64,000 nt of DNA from Crassaminicella indica (lineage in GTDB: Bacteria; Bacillota; Clostridia; Peptostreptococcales; Thermotaleaceae). Shown in pieces: positions 17,444 to 26,673 of the stretch. The first letter of the stretch is position 1, and every line of letters starts with the position of its first letter. The notes beneath the pieces were generated by a model. It had not been told where the DNA came from. It ran no database searches and saw only the letters and a program-made list of their open reading frames with translations. The position numbers were made by a program, and so were the translations under genes. The DNA lies in the NCBI RefSeq assembly GCF_019203185.1, contig NZ_CP078093.1, positions 1,585,058 to 1,649,057 of the forward strand, in the 5' to 3' direction.

Positions 17444-18328
17444 ATGATAAAAATACATCCGTTTACAATGATAGCGTTTTCAAGTATTTTATTTTTTATG
17501 ACATTAATTTATACTCATCCACTGTATAGCTTATCCATACTTGTTTTTATAATTGTTGGAACTTTGCTTTTAGGGAAAGGCAAAGAGGTTAAAACAACAA
17601 TGAAATATGGGATGTATGCAGCTATATCGATTATGATTATTAATCCTTTAGTGTACCAGGGTGGAAGAACAATTCTTTTTAAGAGTCCAAGATTATTTCT
17701 TATAGGGAAGTTAAAAATTACTTTAGAAGCTTTGGCGTATGGTGGAAATATGGCATTAAAGCTATTATGTATAGTATTTATTTTTTTATTTTATGCGGCG
17801 ATGACGGATCGAGATGAAACATTTAGTTTATTTTCAAAATATGCTCATAAGCTTACACTTACACTCTCTATGACTATCAATATCATTCATAGACTAAAAT
17901 TAGAAATTCTTAGGGTAAAGGATGTAATGATTTTAAGAGGTGTAAATTTTAAAGAGAAAAATTTGATAAAAAGAATGAAGGCATATTATCCTATTTTAAA
18001 AGTAATATTTATAGCTTCACTAGAAGGTTCACTAGATAGAGCTGAAAGCTTATATTCTAGAGGATATGGAAAAGGGATAAGGACTTCATATTCTCAAATT
18101 AAGATGAGAAGAATAGATTATTTTATGAATGGAATAAATTTGACACTATTATTCTTACTAGTATACAGTATATATTCAAATGTTGGCTTTGTGAAATTTT
18201 ATCCTACATTTCAAGGCTTTGATTTAACAGATATTAAATTTCTTATTTATATAGATATAGCCCTATTTGTAGTTATATTGTTAATTAGGGGGTGTAAAAA
18301 ATGGAAATTTTTAAAATACAGGATTTAA
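17444..18328 (+). CDS. ecfT: ECF transporter transmembrane T component
   Basis: A 294-residue polytopic membrane protein of the CbiQ/EcfT family with about five hydrophobic segments (residues 5-25, 28-45, 55-72, 100-122 and 240-285). The cytoplasmic coupling region contains the two expected Arg-Gly signatures, MILRGVNF and SRGYGKG, which contact the ATPases. AGGTGAT precedes the ATG, and the 3' end overlaps the ATPase gene by 28 bases. It would couple ATP hydrolysis to toppling of the S component encoded two genes downstream. Confidence 0.9.
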   Translation: MIKIHPFTMIAFSSILFFMTLIYTHPLYSLSILVFIIVGTLLLGKGKEVKTTMKYGMYAAISIMIINPLVYQGGRTILFKSPRLFLIGKLKITLEALAYGGNMALKLLCIVFIFLFYAAMTDRDETFSLFSKYAHKLTLTLSMTINIIHRLKLEILRVKDVMILRGVNFKEKNLIKRMKAYYPILKVIFIASLEGSLDRAESLYSRGYGKGIRTSYSQIKMRRIDYFMNGINLTLLFLLVYSIYSNVGFVKFYPTFQGFDLTDIKFLIYIDIALFVVILLIRGCKKWKFLKYRI

Positions 18329-19881
18329 CATATTATTATCCAAGAAAGGAAGAACCTGCTTTAAAAGATATTAATTTATCTGTAAAAGAAGGAGAGTTCT
18401 TATTGCTTCTTGGAAAATCAGGTTCGGGAAAATCTACATTAGGAAGGGTATTCAATAGAATTGTTCCAGAATTTTATGGTGGAAAAATAAAAGGGAATAT
18501 AACTAGTAAGGTAGATGTTGGGATGGTTTTTCAAGATCCTGAAAAACAGTTAGTGATGGATCAAGTGGAGAGGGAGATTGCTTTTGGGCTTGAAAATATA
18601 GGTATAGACTATGAAATCATGCGAAAAAAAGTAATGGAGACATTAAGCTTTTTAAATATATGGGATATAAAAGATAAAAAGACTTATGAACTTTCAGGAG
18701 GACAAAAGCAAAAGACAGCAATTGCTGCAACTATTGCAATGGGATATAAGTTTTTAGTTTTAGATGAACCAACATCTCAGCTTGATCCTGTAGCAGCAGA
18801 GGAAATTCTTCATATTTTAAAAAGAATGAATGAGGAATTAGGCTATACTATTATTCTTATCGAGCAAAGAATAGACAGATGCTTTCATTTAGCAGATCGA
18901 GTAGTATTTATGGAAAATGGACAAATTGTGTTCGATGGAGAAGCAGAGGAATTTGTAGTATTTAGTTATAAAAATGAAAAAAACTTTTCTCCAACTGTTG
19001 CAAATTATTTTGCAAGATTAGGAGAAAAGCATATTCCTCTTACAGTAAAAGAGGGAAGAAAAAAATTAAGAAAAGATTTATTATTGAAAGAAAATATAGT
19101 ATTTGAGGGATTAAAAAAAGAAGCTATTCAAAACAAAGAAGCAATATCTATAAAAAAGCTTTATTTTACATATGAAAATGGAAAGGAAGCCCTAAAGGGA
19201 GTAGACTTAAATGTTTTTAGAGGGGAAGTTCTTGGGATTATGGGAGAGAATGGTGGAGGTAAATCTACCCTTCTTAAAAATATTTCAGGACTTGTAAAAC
19301 CTACTAAAGGAAAGATTTTTGTCAATGGAGAAGTAGGATATCTTTCTCAAAATCCAAATGATTATTTATTTAATGATACGGTTTATGAAGAACTAAAATA
19401 TACATTAGATCAAAAAGGAATAAATGATTTATCAAGAATCGAAAAAGTATGTAAAGAGCTTGATATTTTAAAGTATAAAGATAAAAATCCGAGGGATTTA
19501 AGTGGTGGAGAAAAACAGAGAGTAGCACTTGCTTCTATTCTTGTAATGGAGCCTGAAATACTGATATTAGATGAGCCTACAAGAGGACTTGATAGAGCAT
19601 TAAAAGAAATATTAGGAGGAATAATACGAGATTTACAAAGAAAAGGAAAAACAGTTATTTTGGTAACTCATGATGTTGAATTTGTAGGAAAATACTGTGA
19701 TAGGGTTTGTCTTATGTTTGATGGAAGTGTGGCACAGGTTGGTTCGAAATATACTGTTCTAACAGATGGTATTTATTATGCTACGCAGATGAACAAATTG
19801 TTTAGTGGATATGTTGATAAAATTCTTACCTTAGAAGATGCTGTAGCAGCAGTAGCTTCTTTGAAAGAAGGAGTTATTTAA
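18301..19881 (+). CDS. ECF transporter fused A-A' ATPase
   Basis: A 526-residue protein with two ABC ATPase domains in one chain. Domain 1 (about 1-235) has Walker A GKSGSGKST, Q-loop VFQDPEKQ, signature LSGGQKQKTA and Walker B FLVLDEPTS. Domain 2 (about 280-505) has GENGGGKST, signature LSGGEKQRVA and Walker B ILILDEPTR. Such duplicated CbiO/EcfA proteins replace the EcfA-EcfA' heterodimer. It lacks membrane segments and works on the cytoplasmic face with EcfT. It overlaps ecfT by 28 bases and is followed one base after its stop codon by the S-component gene, which marks a dedicated transporter operon. Confidence 0.93.
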   Translation: MEIFKIQDLTYYYPRKEEPALKDINLSVKEGEFLLLLGKSGSGKSTLGRVFNRIVPEFYGGKIKGNITSKVDVGMVFQDPEKQLVMDQVEREIAFGLENIGIDYEIMRKKVMETLSFLNIWDIKDKKTYELSGGQKQKTAIAATIAMGYKFLVLDEPTSQLDPVAAEEILHILKRMNEELGYTIILIEQRIDRCFHLADRVVFMENGQIVFDGEAEEFVVFSYKNEKNFSPTVANYFARLGEKHIPLTVKEGRKKLRKDLLLKENIVFEGLKKEAIQNKEAISIKKLYFTYENGKEALKGVDLNVFRGEVLGIMGENGGGKSTLLKNISGLVKPTKGKIFVNGEVGYLSQNPNDYLFNDTVYEELKYTLDQKGINDLSRIEKVCKELDILKYKDKNPRDLSGGEKQRVALASILVMEPEILILDEPTRGLDRALKEILGGIIRDLQRKGKTVILVTHDVEFVGKYCDRVCLMFDGSVAQVGSKYTVLTDGIYYATQMNKLFSGYVDKILTLEDAVAAVASLKEGVI

Positions 19882-19882
19882 T

Positions 19883-20512
19883 ATGAATTATGGTGTTATT
19901 TCAGCTGGAATACTGCTTGTTTCTTTCATTTATGTTTTTATATCTTACGAAAGACGAAATATTTCTGTAAAAGAAATATCATTATTAGCCACATTATCGG
20001 CATTGGCAGGGGTAGCTAGAGTTCCTTTTGTAGCTCTTCCCAATGTACAGCCTACTACTTTTTTGGTGATGATTTCAGGCTATGTGTTTGGACCAAAGTT
20101 TGGGTTTATGACAGGAGCTTTTGCAGCATTTGCTTCAAATTGCTTTTTAGGGCAAGGACCCTGGACTCCGTGGCAGATGTTAGCTTGGGGACTTGCAGGT
20201 TTTAGTGCAGGGATATTCAAAAAATTTTTCAAATATCCTTCAAGATTATTTTTTAGCATTTTAGCATTTTGTTGGGGATTTTTATTTGATTATATAATGA
20301 ATTTATGGCACTGGTTATTTTTTGTATATCCTCTTAATTTACAAAGCTTTATATTTACGTATATTAATTCTTTTTATTTTGATTTGATGCATAGTGTAGG
20401 AAACTTTGTTTTTGCTTATTTATTTGGAAAGGATTTTATCAACATATTATCACGATTTAAAGACAGGATAAGCTATACTGAGATTCCTGTTGAAAAAATA
20501 AAGGAGGAATAG
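19883..20512 (+). CDS. ECF transporter S component, probably for cobalamin or a corrinoid
   Basis: A 209-residue integral membrane protein with six hydrophobic segments and the S-component hallmarks: an early helix with ISLLATLSALAGVARVPF, and the glycine-rich SGYVFGPKFGFMTGAFAAF helix typical of ECF-type S subunits. The C-terminal tail is charged. The start lies one base after the ATPase stop. The substrate cannot be read from the sequence. A cobalamin assignment (the role of CbrT/CblT/CblS proteins in other Firmicutes) rests on the neighbouring DUF4430 and alpha-barrel genes and the riboswitch about 17 kb upstream. Confidence 0.85.
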   Translation: MNYGVISAGILLVSFIYVFISYERRNISVKEISLLATLSALAGVARVPFVALPNVQPTTFLVMISGYVFGPKFGFMTGAFAAFASNCFLGQGPWTPWQMLAWGLAGFSAGIFKKFFKYPSRLFFSILAFCWGFLFDYIMNLWHWLFFVYPLNLQSFIFTYINSFYFDLMHSVGNFVFAYLFGKDFINILSRFKDRISYTEIPVEKIKEE

Positions 20513-20514
20513 TA

Positions 20515-21366
20515 ATGAGAAAAATTACAGCTTTAACTATTGCATTCATTATGATTTTTACAAGCTTTTCATTTGCTTTGGATTTCAATGCTACAGCAAA
20601 GTATTTGGAAAAGCAAAAATTAGATGAGTGGGGTATATTAGCTTTATATTCTTATGGGAAGGATGTAAAAAACAAAACCTTGAAGAAAGTGGATGCTTCT
20701 AATATTACAACAGATTATGAAGCATACATAATGGGTGCTGTACCAAAAGGGGAGGATGTTTCTTCTTATGCAAAAAAAATCATAAAAGCTCAAAGAGAAA
20801 GTGGGAAATTTGCAGATTATATAGATGGTACAGGAGAAGATTTAATCAATGCACATATATGGGGAATCATTTCTTTATATACAGCTAATAAAGAAGGCTA
20901 TGACAAGAAAAAGGCTTTAGAATGGTTAAAGGAAAACCAGAATGAAGATGGTGGATTTTCAGTATTCACAGGAATGAATTATTCAGATGTTGATTTAACA
21001 GCTATGGGACTTATTGCATATAGCATATTAGGACTTGATAAGGAGCATGAAAAGGTAAAAAAGGCTATAAATTTTATTGAAAAAAATATAGATAAAAAAC
21101 AAACTTGTGAAGGGGTAGCTTACTACATATTAGCAAGAACAAAATTAGGAATGGATATAGACAAAAATCTATACAACAAACTTTTAAAATATCAATTAAA
21201 AGATGGTTCCTTTAAGCATTTAAAAAGAGCTTCAAAGGGAAATTATATGGCAACTTGGCATGGAATGCTTGCTATGATGGATTATAAAAATAAGAGTTCT
21301 GTATTTACAAGACTACATGATATGAATAAGGTAAAGAATGAGAAAAAAAAGGTTGCAAAGAAATAA
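20515..21366 (+). CDS. Secreted prenyltransferase-like alpha-barrel protein, intrinsic-factor alpha-domain type
   Basis: The 283-residue product starts at ATG 20515 behind AAAGGAGG, two bases after the S-component stop codon, so it belongs to the ECF operon. A signal peptide (to about FSFALDF) is followed by an alpha6/alpha6-barrel fold. Repeats include NEDGGFSVFTGMNYSDVDLT and an AMGLIAYSIL segment; the C-terminal part has LLKYQLKDGSFKHLKR. The aspartate-rich catalytic motifs of cyclases are absent. It has no Ig, DUF4430 or anchor domains, so it represents the barrel alone, whereas the lipoprotein in the same operon supplies the DUF4430 half. Together the two could rebuild a split transcobalamin at the membrane (inference). 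Confidence 0.82.
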   Translation: MRKITALTIAFIMIFTSFSFALDFNATAKYLEKQKLDEWGILALYSYGKDVKNKTLKKVDASNITTDYEAYIMGAVPKGEDVSSYAKKIIKAQRESGKFADYIDGTGEDLINAHIWGIISLYTANKEGYDKKKALEWLKENQNEDGGFSVFTGMNYSDVDLTAMGLIAYSILGLDKEHEKVKKAINFIEKNIDKKQTCEGVAYYILARTKLGMDIDKNLYNKLLKYQLKDGSFKHLKRASKGNYMATWHGMLAMMDYKNKSSVFTRLHDMNKVKNEKKKVAKK

Positions 21367-21455
21367 TAGAGCGTATAAAAAATGGATATATGATTTTTTA
21401 GGTTCTTTATTACTATATTAAATATAAAAAAATATTTTATTTAAGGGAGGAAACA

Positions 21456-24400
21456 ATGAAAAAAAGAAATATTAAATTATTAATGTCTTTTATAATGATA
21501 TTTGCAATGATTTTTACAAGTATAGGAGCTAATTTTATAAATCCTTATGTTGTAAATGCAGAAGGAAATAATACTGAAGTTACTGCAAAAATTGCTGTAG
21601 TTGGAAAATATAATGAGGTTTTATTCTCTCCACAAGAAATTACCGTTTCTAATGCTGTATATGTTTCAGATATACTAAAAGCTACTGGTCTTGAAGTGAA
21701 GGAAAGTGATGCAGGATTTGTAACTAGTATAGGAGATTTTGAAAATGGAGCTGCTGATGATACATACAATATGTATAGTGGTTGGATGTATACCATTAAT
21801 GATGAGCAACCTGATGATGCTCCTAGTAGAGTAAAGATTAAAGAAGGAGATAAAATATTCTTTTACTATGTGAAAGATTATACAGATGAATTTAAATGGA
21901 ATAATTTTATTGATGTTAATGTAAGAGTAGAAAATAAAAATGACACAATTTTAGAAAACACTCAAGTCACTGTATTGAAGGGTAAATCTGTTCTTGCAGC
22001 TATAAAAGAGGCATTAAATAAAAAAGACATTACCTCTGATATAGATATGTCAGGAACAATCAATAAAATAAACGAAGTTGACTTATTAGCAGAAGGATTC
22101 TTTTGGGGTTATACAGTGAATGATGATCTGAATAAAAGTAAAATTTTAAATAAAGACTTTGGTGATAATTGCTTAGATGTTGATATTAATTCAGGAGATG
22201 AGATTGTAGTGTATCCAACGGATATGGCTACAATTGGGTATGCTAAAATAGAAATAGATAAAACAGAGGTTTTAGAAGGACAATCATTTACAGTAACAAT
22301 ATCTAAAGATGATCTTACAATGACAGGAACTTATCAAGCGGCACAAGGAGTTAATGTTCATTTTGATGGAAAAGAATACAAAACTGATGAAAATGGACAA
22401 GTTACCATTATTCCAGAAAAAGCAGGAGAATATGAAATCTATGCAGATGGAGAAGGAATTGTAAAAACAGATAAGAAAAAGATTATTGTAAAAGAAGCAC
22501 AAAAAATTAGGGTGAGAGTAGAAGGAAAAGATAATACATTATGTGACAAAGAAGTATCTATAACTGATGAAAAAACAGCTTTAGATATATTAAAAAAAGC
22601 AGTAGACGGACAGATCGGATTTAATGATTTTGGTATGATAAATGAAATATGTGGAGAAAAAGCAGAATGGGGAGTAAATCAAGCGTATTGGGGATTATAT
22701 ATCATAAAAAACAACGAAATATCTGAGGCGAGTAAGGGGGCAAATGAGCAAACAATTGATGGAGTAGATGAAATATTATTTCATGTAAACAAATCAACAG
22801 GACTCCCTGTATTAGAATATAAGCAGGATGGAGATAAACAAAAAATAATTGTTAAATCAAATGTATGGGGAAATATTCATCTAGTAAAAGATGCAAATAT
22901 AGAAATTAATGGACAAAAATATACTACAGATGATAATGGAGAAGTAGTAGTAGAATTACCAGAAGGAGAATATATTGCAACAGTATATAAAAATAATGAT
23001 GGAGAATATCCAGAATTAATTAAATGTGCACAAAAATTATCAGTGAATTATAAGAATATAAAAATATTATTAGACTTAGATATGTTGACAGTAGGAAGTA
23101 CACTAAATATTACAGCAAAGGTTTTTAATCAAGAGGATGAAGAACTAAAAGATGAAACTGTAAAATGGTATACAAGCAATCCAGAAATAGCAACAATAGA
23201 TGAAAATACAGGAATTGTTAAAGGTATAAAAGAAGGAAAGGTTACTATTACAGGAAAACTAGCAAGTAATGAAACGATAACAGCATCAATAGATTTATTT
23301 GTAGAAGAAAAAATAACAAATAAAGTAAAAATTAATAAAGGCATAGATGATTTAAGAAAACATTACAATAAAGACAATGAGTTTAACATTACAAAAGCTT
23401 TAAGCTATAAAGCTACAAGTAATAATATTCAAAATGATTTAGAAATTATTAAAGAAAAATATAAAATTAGTAGTAATCTTGCTTCTGCTTCAGAATATGC
23501 AAATGCTATCATTGGTTTAATAGCTTTAGGAGAAGATCCAAGAGATTACAAAGGAAAAGATTATGTTAATGAATTAGTTCAATTACAAAAAGAAGATGGT
23601 AAATTTATATTAGGTAAATATGATGATTATCCAACTGTATCTGCTATTAGTATTATTGCATTAGATATGGCAAAGGCAGATTATCGAGTAGAAGATGCAG
23701 TAAAAGCATTGATGAGTTATCAGAATGATGATGGAACTTTTGGTCCATTTAAGGATATTGATACATTAGCTATGTCAATAAAAGGACTGTATAATCATAA
23801 AGATGTAGCAGGTGTCAAAGAATGCATCAACAAAGCAGTAGAAAAGCTTTTAGATGAAAAGGAAAACATAATAAATAAGAATGCTAATACGCTTGCAACT
23901 GTTATACAAGGACTTATTTCAGTTGGAGAAAATCCATTAACAAATAAATGGACTGTTGATGGAAAAACAATGTTAAATTGCTTATTTAAGTATAAAAATG
24001 GAGATACTTTCGGAAATGATTTAGCAACAGAACAGGTTTTTGCAGCTTTGGCTGATTTATATAAGAAAGAGTCTATGTATACAGGAGCTAAAATAAATAA
24101 TGAAGGCTATGATGAATTATTTATACCAGTAAAAGAAGACAATACAGAAGATAGTGATATAAAAGAAGGAGATAAGGCAACTATTTCCATAGAAGGGGTT
24201 AATCATCAATATATTATATCAAAGACAGATATTGATTTAGAAAATGGAGATACTGTTTTTTCAGTAACTAAAAGGATACTAGATAATAGAGGAATTAGCT
24301 TTGAAGAAGATGATGGATATTTTGTAAAAATTAATGGATTAGGTGAAAGGGATAAAGGTGTAAAAAGTGGATGGATGTATAATGTAAATGGTGTTACTGT

Positions 24401-26234
24401 ATCTGAAAACTCTAAAGATTGTCATGTTAAAAATGGAGATAAAATAGAATGGTTCTATACTTTAGACTATACAACAGATTCAAGAAACACTAGCAATACG
24501 AATAGTGAAGTAAAGGATGAGTTAGACAAGCAAATTGATAATGCAAAAAATATTATTGATAATAAAAATGCAACTGAAAGTGAAGTAACAAAGGCAGTTA
24601 AGGATATAACAGATCAATTAAATAAAAAGGTTGAAAAAATCAATTCAAAAGAAGATGCAAAGAGCTTTGTAAAAGATATAAAAGATATTGCAAAAGTCAT
24701 GGATAAAGCTGCAAAATGTATAAAAACAGAAGATGGTGCAAAGGATTTAGCAAATGAAAGTGTAAATATTGTAAAAGGTTTATCAAAAATTACTGAAAAA
24801 TTAAAAGAAGATAGCGAACAAAAAGATATAGCTCAAGCAGCAGCAGAAAATATGAAGACTATATTAAATATAATGGATAAAATAAAAGATGTAAAAGAGA
24901 TTAATAAAATAACAGTAGATATGTTAGAAGCAGCAGGTACATTAATGAAAGAAATAGAGAAAGACAATAGTGAAGCAATAAAAGAAAAAGTAGTTGAAAT
25001 TGCTAAGAAAGCAGTAGATTTAGTAGGGACACAAACCTTTGAGAAAAAGCAATTAAAAACAGAGAAAGATAAAGTAATAGCAAAGGTTACTGCAAGTAAG
25101 ATAAAAGATTTATCAAAGAATATAGCAAAAACAATTAAGAAAATGCAAGAAAGCTTGAATAAGAACAATATTAAAGAAACGTTTGAAAAGAGATTAACAA
25201 TTGCAGTAGCAGAGGATACAAATAAAGAAATAGAAGTAAATCTGCCATCAGATATGATAAAAACAATAAAAGAAAATGGTATAGAGAAGGTAGAAGTAAA
25301 TACACAAACAGCTTTATTTAATGTGACACCAAAGACTTTTGGAGAAGGAGCGGAAGATAAAGAAATTGTCCTTAGTGCAAAAAAAGTAGATAGAAAGGAC
25401 TTATCTGCTCTTACAAGACATAAAATTCCAGAAGATAGCATTATCGTAGATTTAAGTGCAAAGGTAGGAGAAGAAAAAATTAGCAATTTCAATGAGCCAA
25501 TGATAATAAGTATTCCTTATAAAGGAAAAATAGAAAAAGGAAAAGAAATAGAAGTATTCTATTTAAGTGATAATGGCACAATTGAACCTATGGGTGGAGA
25601 ATATGATAAAATTACAAAAATGATAACCTTTAAAACGGAGCATTTTAGTAAATATTTTGCAAAGAAAGTAGATAAAGAAATGGCTAATACCTTTAGAGAT
25701 CTTCAAGGCTATGACTGGGCAAAAAAAGCAGTAGAGGTTATGGCTAATAAAGGAATTATTAGTGGTAGAAGTAAAGATGTATTTGATCCATCATCAAATA
25801 TTACAAGAGCAGAGTTTGCAACATTAATTACAAAGATGCTGAAATATAAAGGAGAAGAAGAAATACCATTTAAAGATATAGATAAAAATCAATGGTATTA
25901 TAGTGCTGTAGCAGCAGCTTATAAAAATGGATTGATAAGTGGAAGAAGTGAGACTGTATTTGATCCAAACGGAAGTATAAAAAGACAAGAGATGGCTGTG
26001 ATTATTTCAAAAGTATTAAATAAAAAAGGATATGAAAAAGCAACTATTGATACATTAAATACATTCAAGGATAAAGGTGATATTGCATCATGGGCAAGAA
26101 ACGGTGTAAGCCTTTGTGTAAAGACAGGTATTATTAGTGGTATAGGAGATGGAAAATTTGCTCCGACTCAAAATGCAAATCGTGCACAGGCTGCTGTGAT
26201 GCTTTATAAGCTTTATAATTTGATAATGAAGTAA
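21456..26234 (+). CDS. Giant S-layer protein with four DUF4430 domains, an alpha-barrel and three SLH domains
   Basis: The start at 21456 follows AAGGGAGGAAACA. The 1592-residue product has a signal peptide (1-36), DUF4430 domain 1 (about 42-145, GWMYTIND), DUF4430 domain 2 (152-255), an Ig-like domain (262-345), DUF4430 domain 3 (350-446), a further Ig-like domain (450-530) and a Big_2 domain (536-615). An alpha6/alpha6 barrel follows (about 625-875, with QKEDGKFILGKYDDYPTVSA and QNDDGTFGPF repeats), then DUF4430 domain 4 (905-1005, GWMYNVNG). After that come an Ala/Lys helical region (1015-1150), a beta-rich region and three C-terminal SLH domains (about 1409-1592). The barrel-then-DUF4430 order at 625-1005 reproduces the domain order of intrinsic factor and transcobalamin. 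The rear half is a diverged relative of the SLH proteins at 2-2662 and 10868-14230. It could hold several corrinoids per chain, which is untested. Confidence 0.9.
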   Translation: MKKRNIKLLMSFIMIFAMIFTSIGANFINPYVVNAEGNNTEVTAKIAVVGKYNEVLFSPQEITVSNAVYVSDILKATGLEVKESDAGFVTSIGDFENGAADDTYNMYSGWMYTINDEQPDDAPSRVKIKEGDKIFFYYVKDYTDEFKWNNFIDVNVRVENKNDTILENTQVTVLKGKSVLAAIKEALNKKDITSDIDMSGTINKINEVDLLAEGFFWGYTVNDDLNKSKILNKDFGDNCLDVDINSGDEIVVYPTDMATIGYAKIEIDKTEVLEGQSFTVTISKDDLTMTGTYQAAQGVNVHFDGKEYKTDENGQVTIIPEKAGEYEIYADGEGIVKTDKKKIIVKEAQKIRVRVEGKDNTLCDKEVSITDEKTALDILKKAVDGQIGFNDFGMINEICGEKAEWGVNQAYWGLYIIKNNEISEASKGANEQTIDGVDEILFHVNKSTGLPVLEYKQDGDKQKIIVKSNVWGNIHLVKDANIEINGQKYTTDDNGEVVVELPEGEYIATVYKNNDGEYPELIKCAQKLSVNYKNIKILLDLDMLTVGSTLNITAKVFNQEDEELKDETVKWYTSNPEIATIDENTGIVKGIKEGKVTITGKLASNETITASIDLFVEEKITNKVKINKGIDDLRKHYNKDNEFNITKALSYKATSNNIQNDLEIIKEKYKISSNLASASEYANAIIGLIALGEDPRDYKGKDYVNELVQLQKEDGKFILGKYDDYPTVSAISIIALDMAKADYRVEDAVKALMSYQNDDGTFGPFKDIDTLAMSIKGLYNHKDVAGVKECINKAVEKLLDEKENIINKNANTLATVIQGLISVGENPLTNKWTVDGKTMLNCLFKYKNGDTFGNDLATEQVFAALADLYKKESMYTGAKINNEGYDELFIPVKEDNTEDSDIKEGDKATISIEGVNHQYIISKTDIDLENGDTVFSVTKRILDNRGISFEEDDGYFVKINGLGERDKGVKSGWMYNVNGVTVSENSKDCHVKNGDKIEWFYTLDYTTDSRNTSNTNSEVKDELDKQIDNAKNIIDNKNATESEVTKAVKDITDQLNKKVEKINSKEDAKSFVKDIKDIAKVMDKAAKCIKTEDGAKDLANESVNIVKGLSKITEKLKEDSEQKDIAQAAAENMKTILNIMDKIKDVKEINKITVDMLEAAGTLMKEIEKDNSEAIKEKVVEIAKKAVDLVGTQTFEKKQLKTEKDKVIAKVTASKIKDLSKNIAKTIKKMQESLNKNNIKETFEKRLTIAVAEDTNKEIEVNLPSDMIKTIKENGIEKVEVNTQTALFNVTPKTFGEGAEDKEIVLSAKKVDRKDLSALTRHKIPEDSIIVDLSAKVGEEKISNFNEPMIISIPYKGKIEKGKEIEVFYLSDNGTIEPMGGEYDKITKMITFKTEHFSKYFAKKVDKEMANTFRDLQGYDWAKKAVEVMANKGIISGRSKDVFDPSSNITRAEFATLITKMLKYKGEEEIPFKDIDKNQWYYSAVAAAYKNGLISGRSETVFDPNGSIKRQEMAVIISKVLNKKGYEKATIDTLNTFKDKGDIASWARNGVSLCVKTGIISGIGDGKFAPTQNANRAQAAVMLYKLYNLIMK

Positions 26235-26251
26235 AGTAAAAATTATGACAA

Positions 26252-26307
26252 AATCCTAAGGCTTTAAGGTTTATAAAATATAAATACTTGAAGCTTTAGG
26301 GTTTTTT
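26252..26307 (+). terminator. Rho-independent terminator after the giant SLH gene
   Basis: AATCCTAAGGCTTTAAGG pairs imperfectly with ACTTGAAGCTTTAGGGTT across an AT loop, followed by TTTTTTAT. It closes the surface/ECF locus. Confidence 0.75.
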
Positions 26308-26358
26308 ATAGTAATCTAATGAATAGAATATATGAAGATAAAAAAAGGAGATGAGCAT

Positions 26359-26448
26359 ATGAAACCAAAGACTAAAAAAGTTATTGCAATAACTATTGCA
26401 GGAATGATGGTGATTAGTACATTTGCTACTGTAGTCTCTATTCTCTAA
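26359..26448 (+). CDS. 29-residue single-pass membrane peptide
   Basis: ATG 26359 follows AAAAGGAGATGAGCAT. The product has a basic N-terminus (MKPKTKK) and a single hydrophobic helix to the end (VIAITIAGMMVISTFATVVS, then IL). It resembles the very small DUF4044- or Prli42-type membrane peptides of Firmicutes, but the match is too short to assign. It is transcribed with its own terminator at 26469. Confidence 0.6.
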   Translation: MKPKTKKVIAITIAGMMVISTFATVVSIL

Positions 26449-26468
26449 AAGTATATATTTTTTTAGAC

Positions 26469-26516
26469 GGATATGATTTTCATACGTTAAGAAAATTATA
26501 TCCATTTTTATTTTTT
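26469..26516 (+). terminator. Rho-independent terminator after the membrane peptide gene
   Basis: GGATATGATTTTC pairs with GAAAATTATATCC (one internal mismatch), followed by ATTTTTATTTTTT. Confidence 0.7.
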
Positions 26517-26518
26517 AT

Positions 26519-26546
26519 GTAATTTCAGTAAGTTTTTTGTACAAAG
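26519..26546 (+). repeat. Short dispersed repeat, copy 1
   Basis: TTTCAGTAAGTTTTTT, followed by GTACAAAGGTT, recurs at 44219-44246 as TTTCAGTAAGTTTTTTT then ACAAAAGTT. Both copies lie in intergenic DNA just after a TAACGTA- or ACGTTA-containing stretch. Confidence 0.4.
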
Positions 26547-26673
26547 GTTTAATAGATAGAGTATTAAAATAAAATTCAAAATATTTAAAAAATAAGAGGA
26601 AATTAAAGCTAATATATGGAATATACATTTTAAAAAGATATATAAAAGGTAAAAGTAAAGGGGGATGACTTTT

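Noticed and set aside
24833-25492. Long antisense open frame (219 codons) within the giant SLH gene
   Set aside because: It mirrors the Lys/Glu-rich helical region, which lacks stops on the other strand. The same effect appears opposite both other SLH paralogs.
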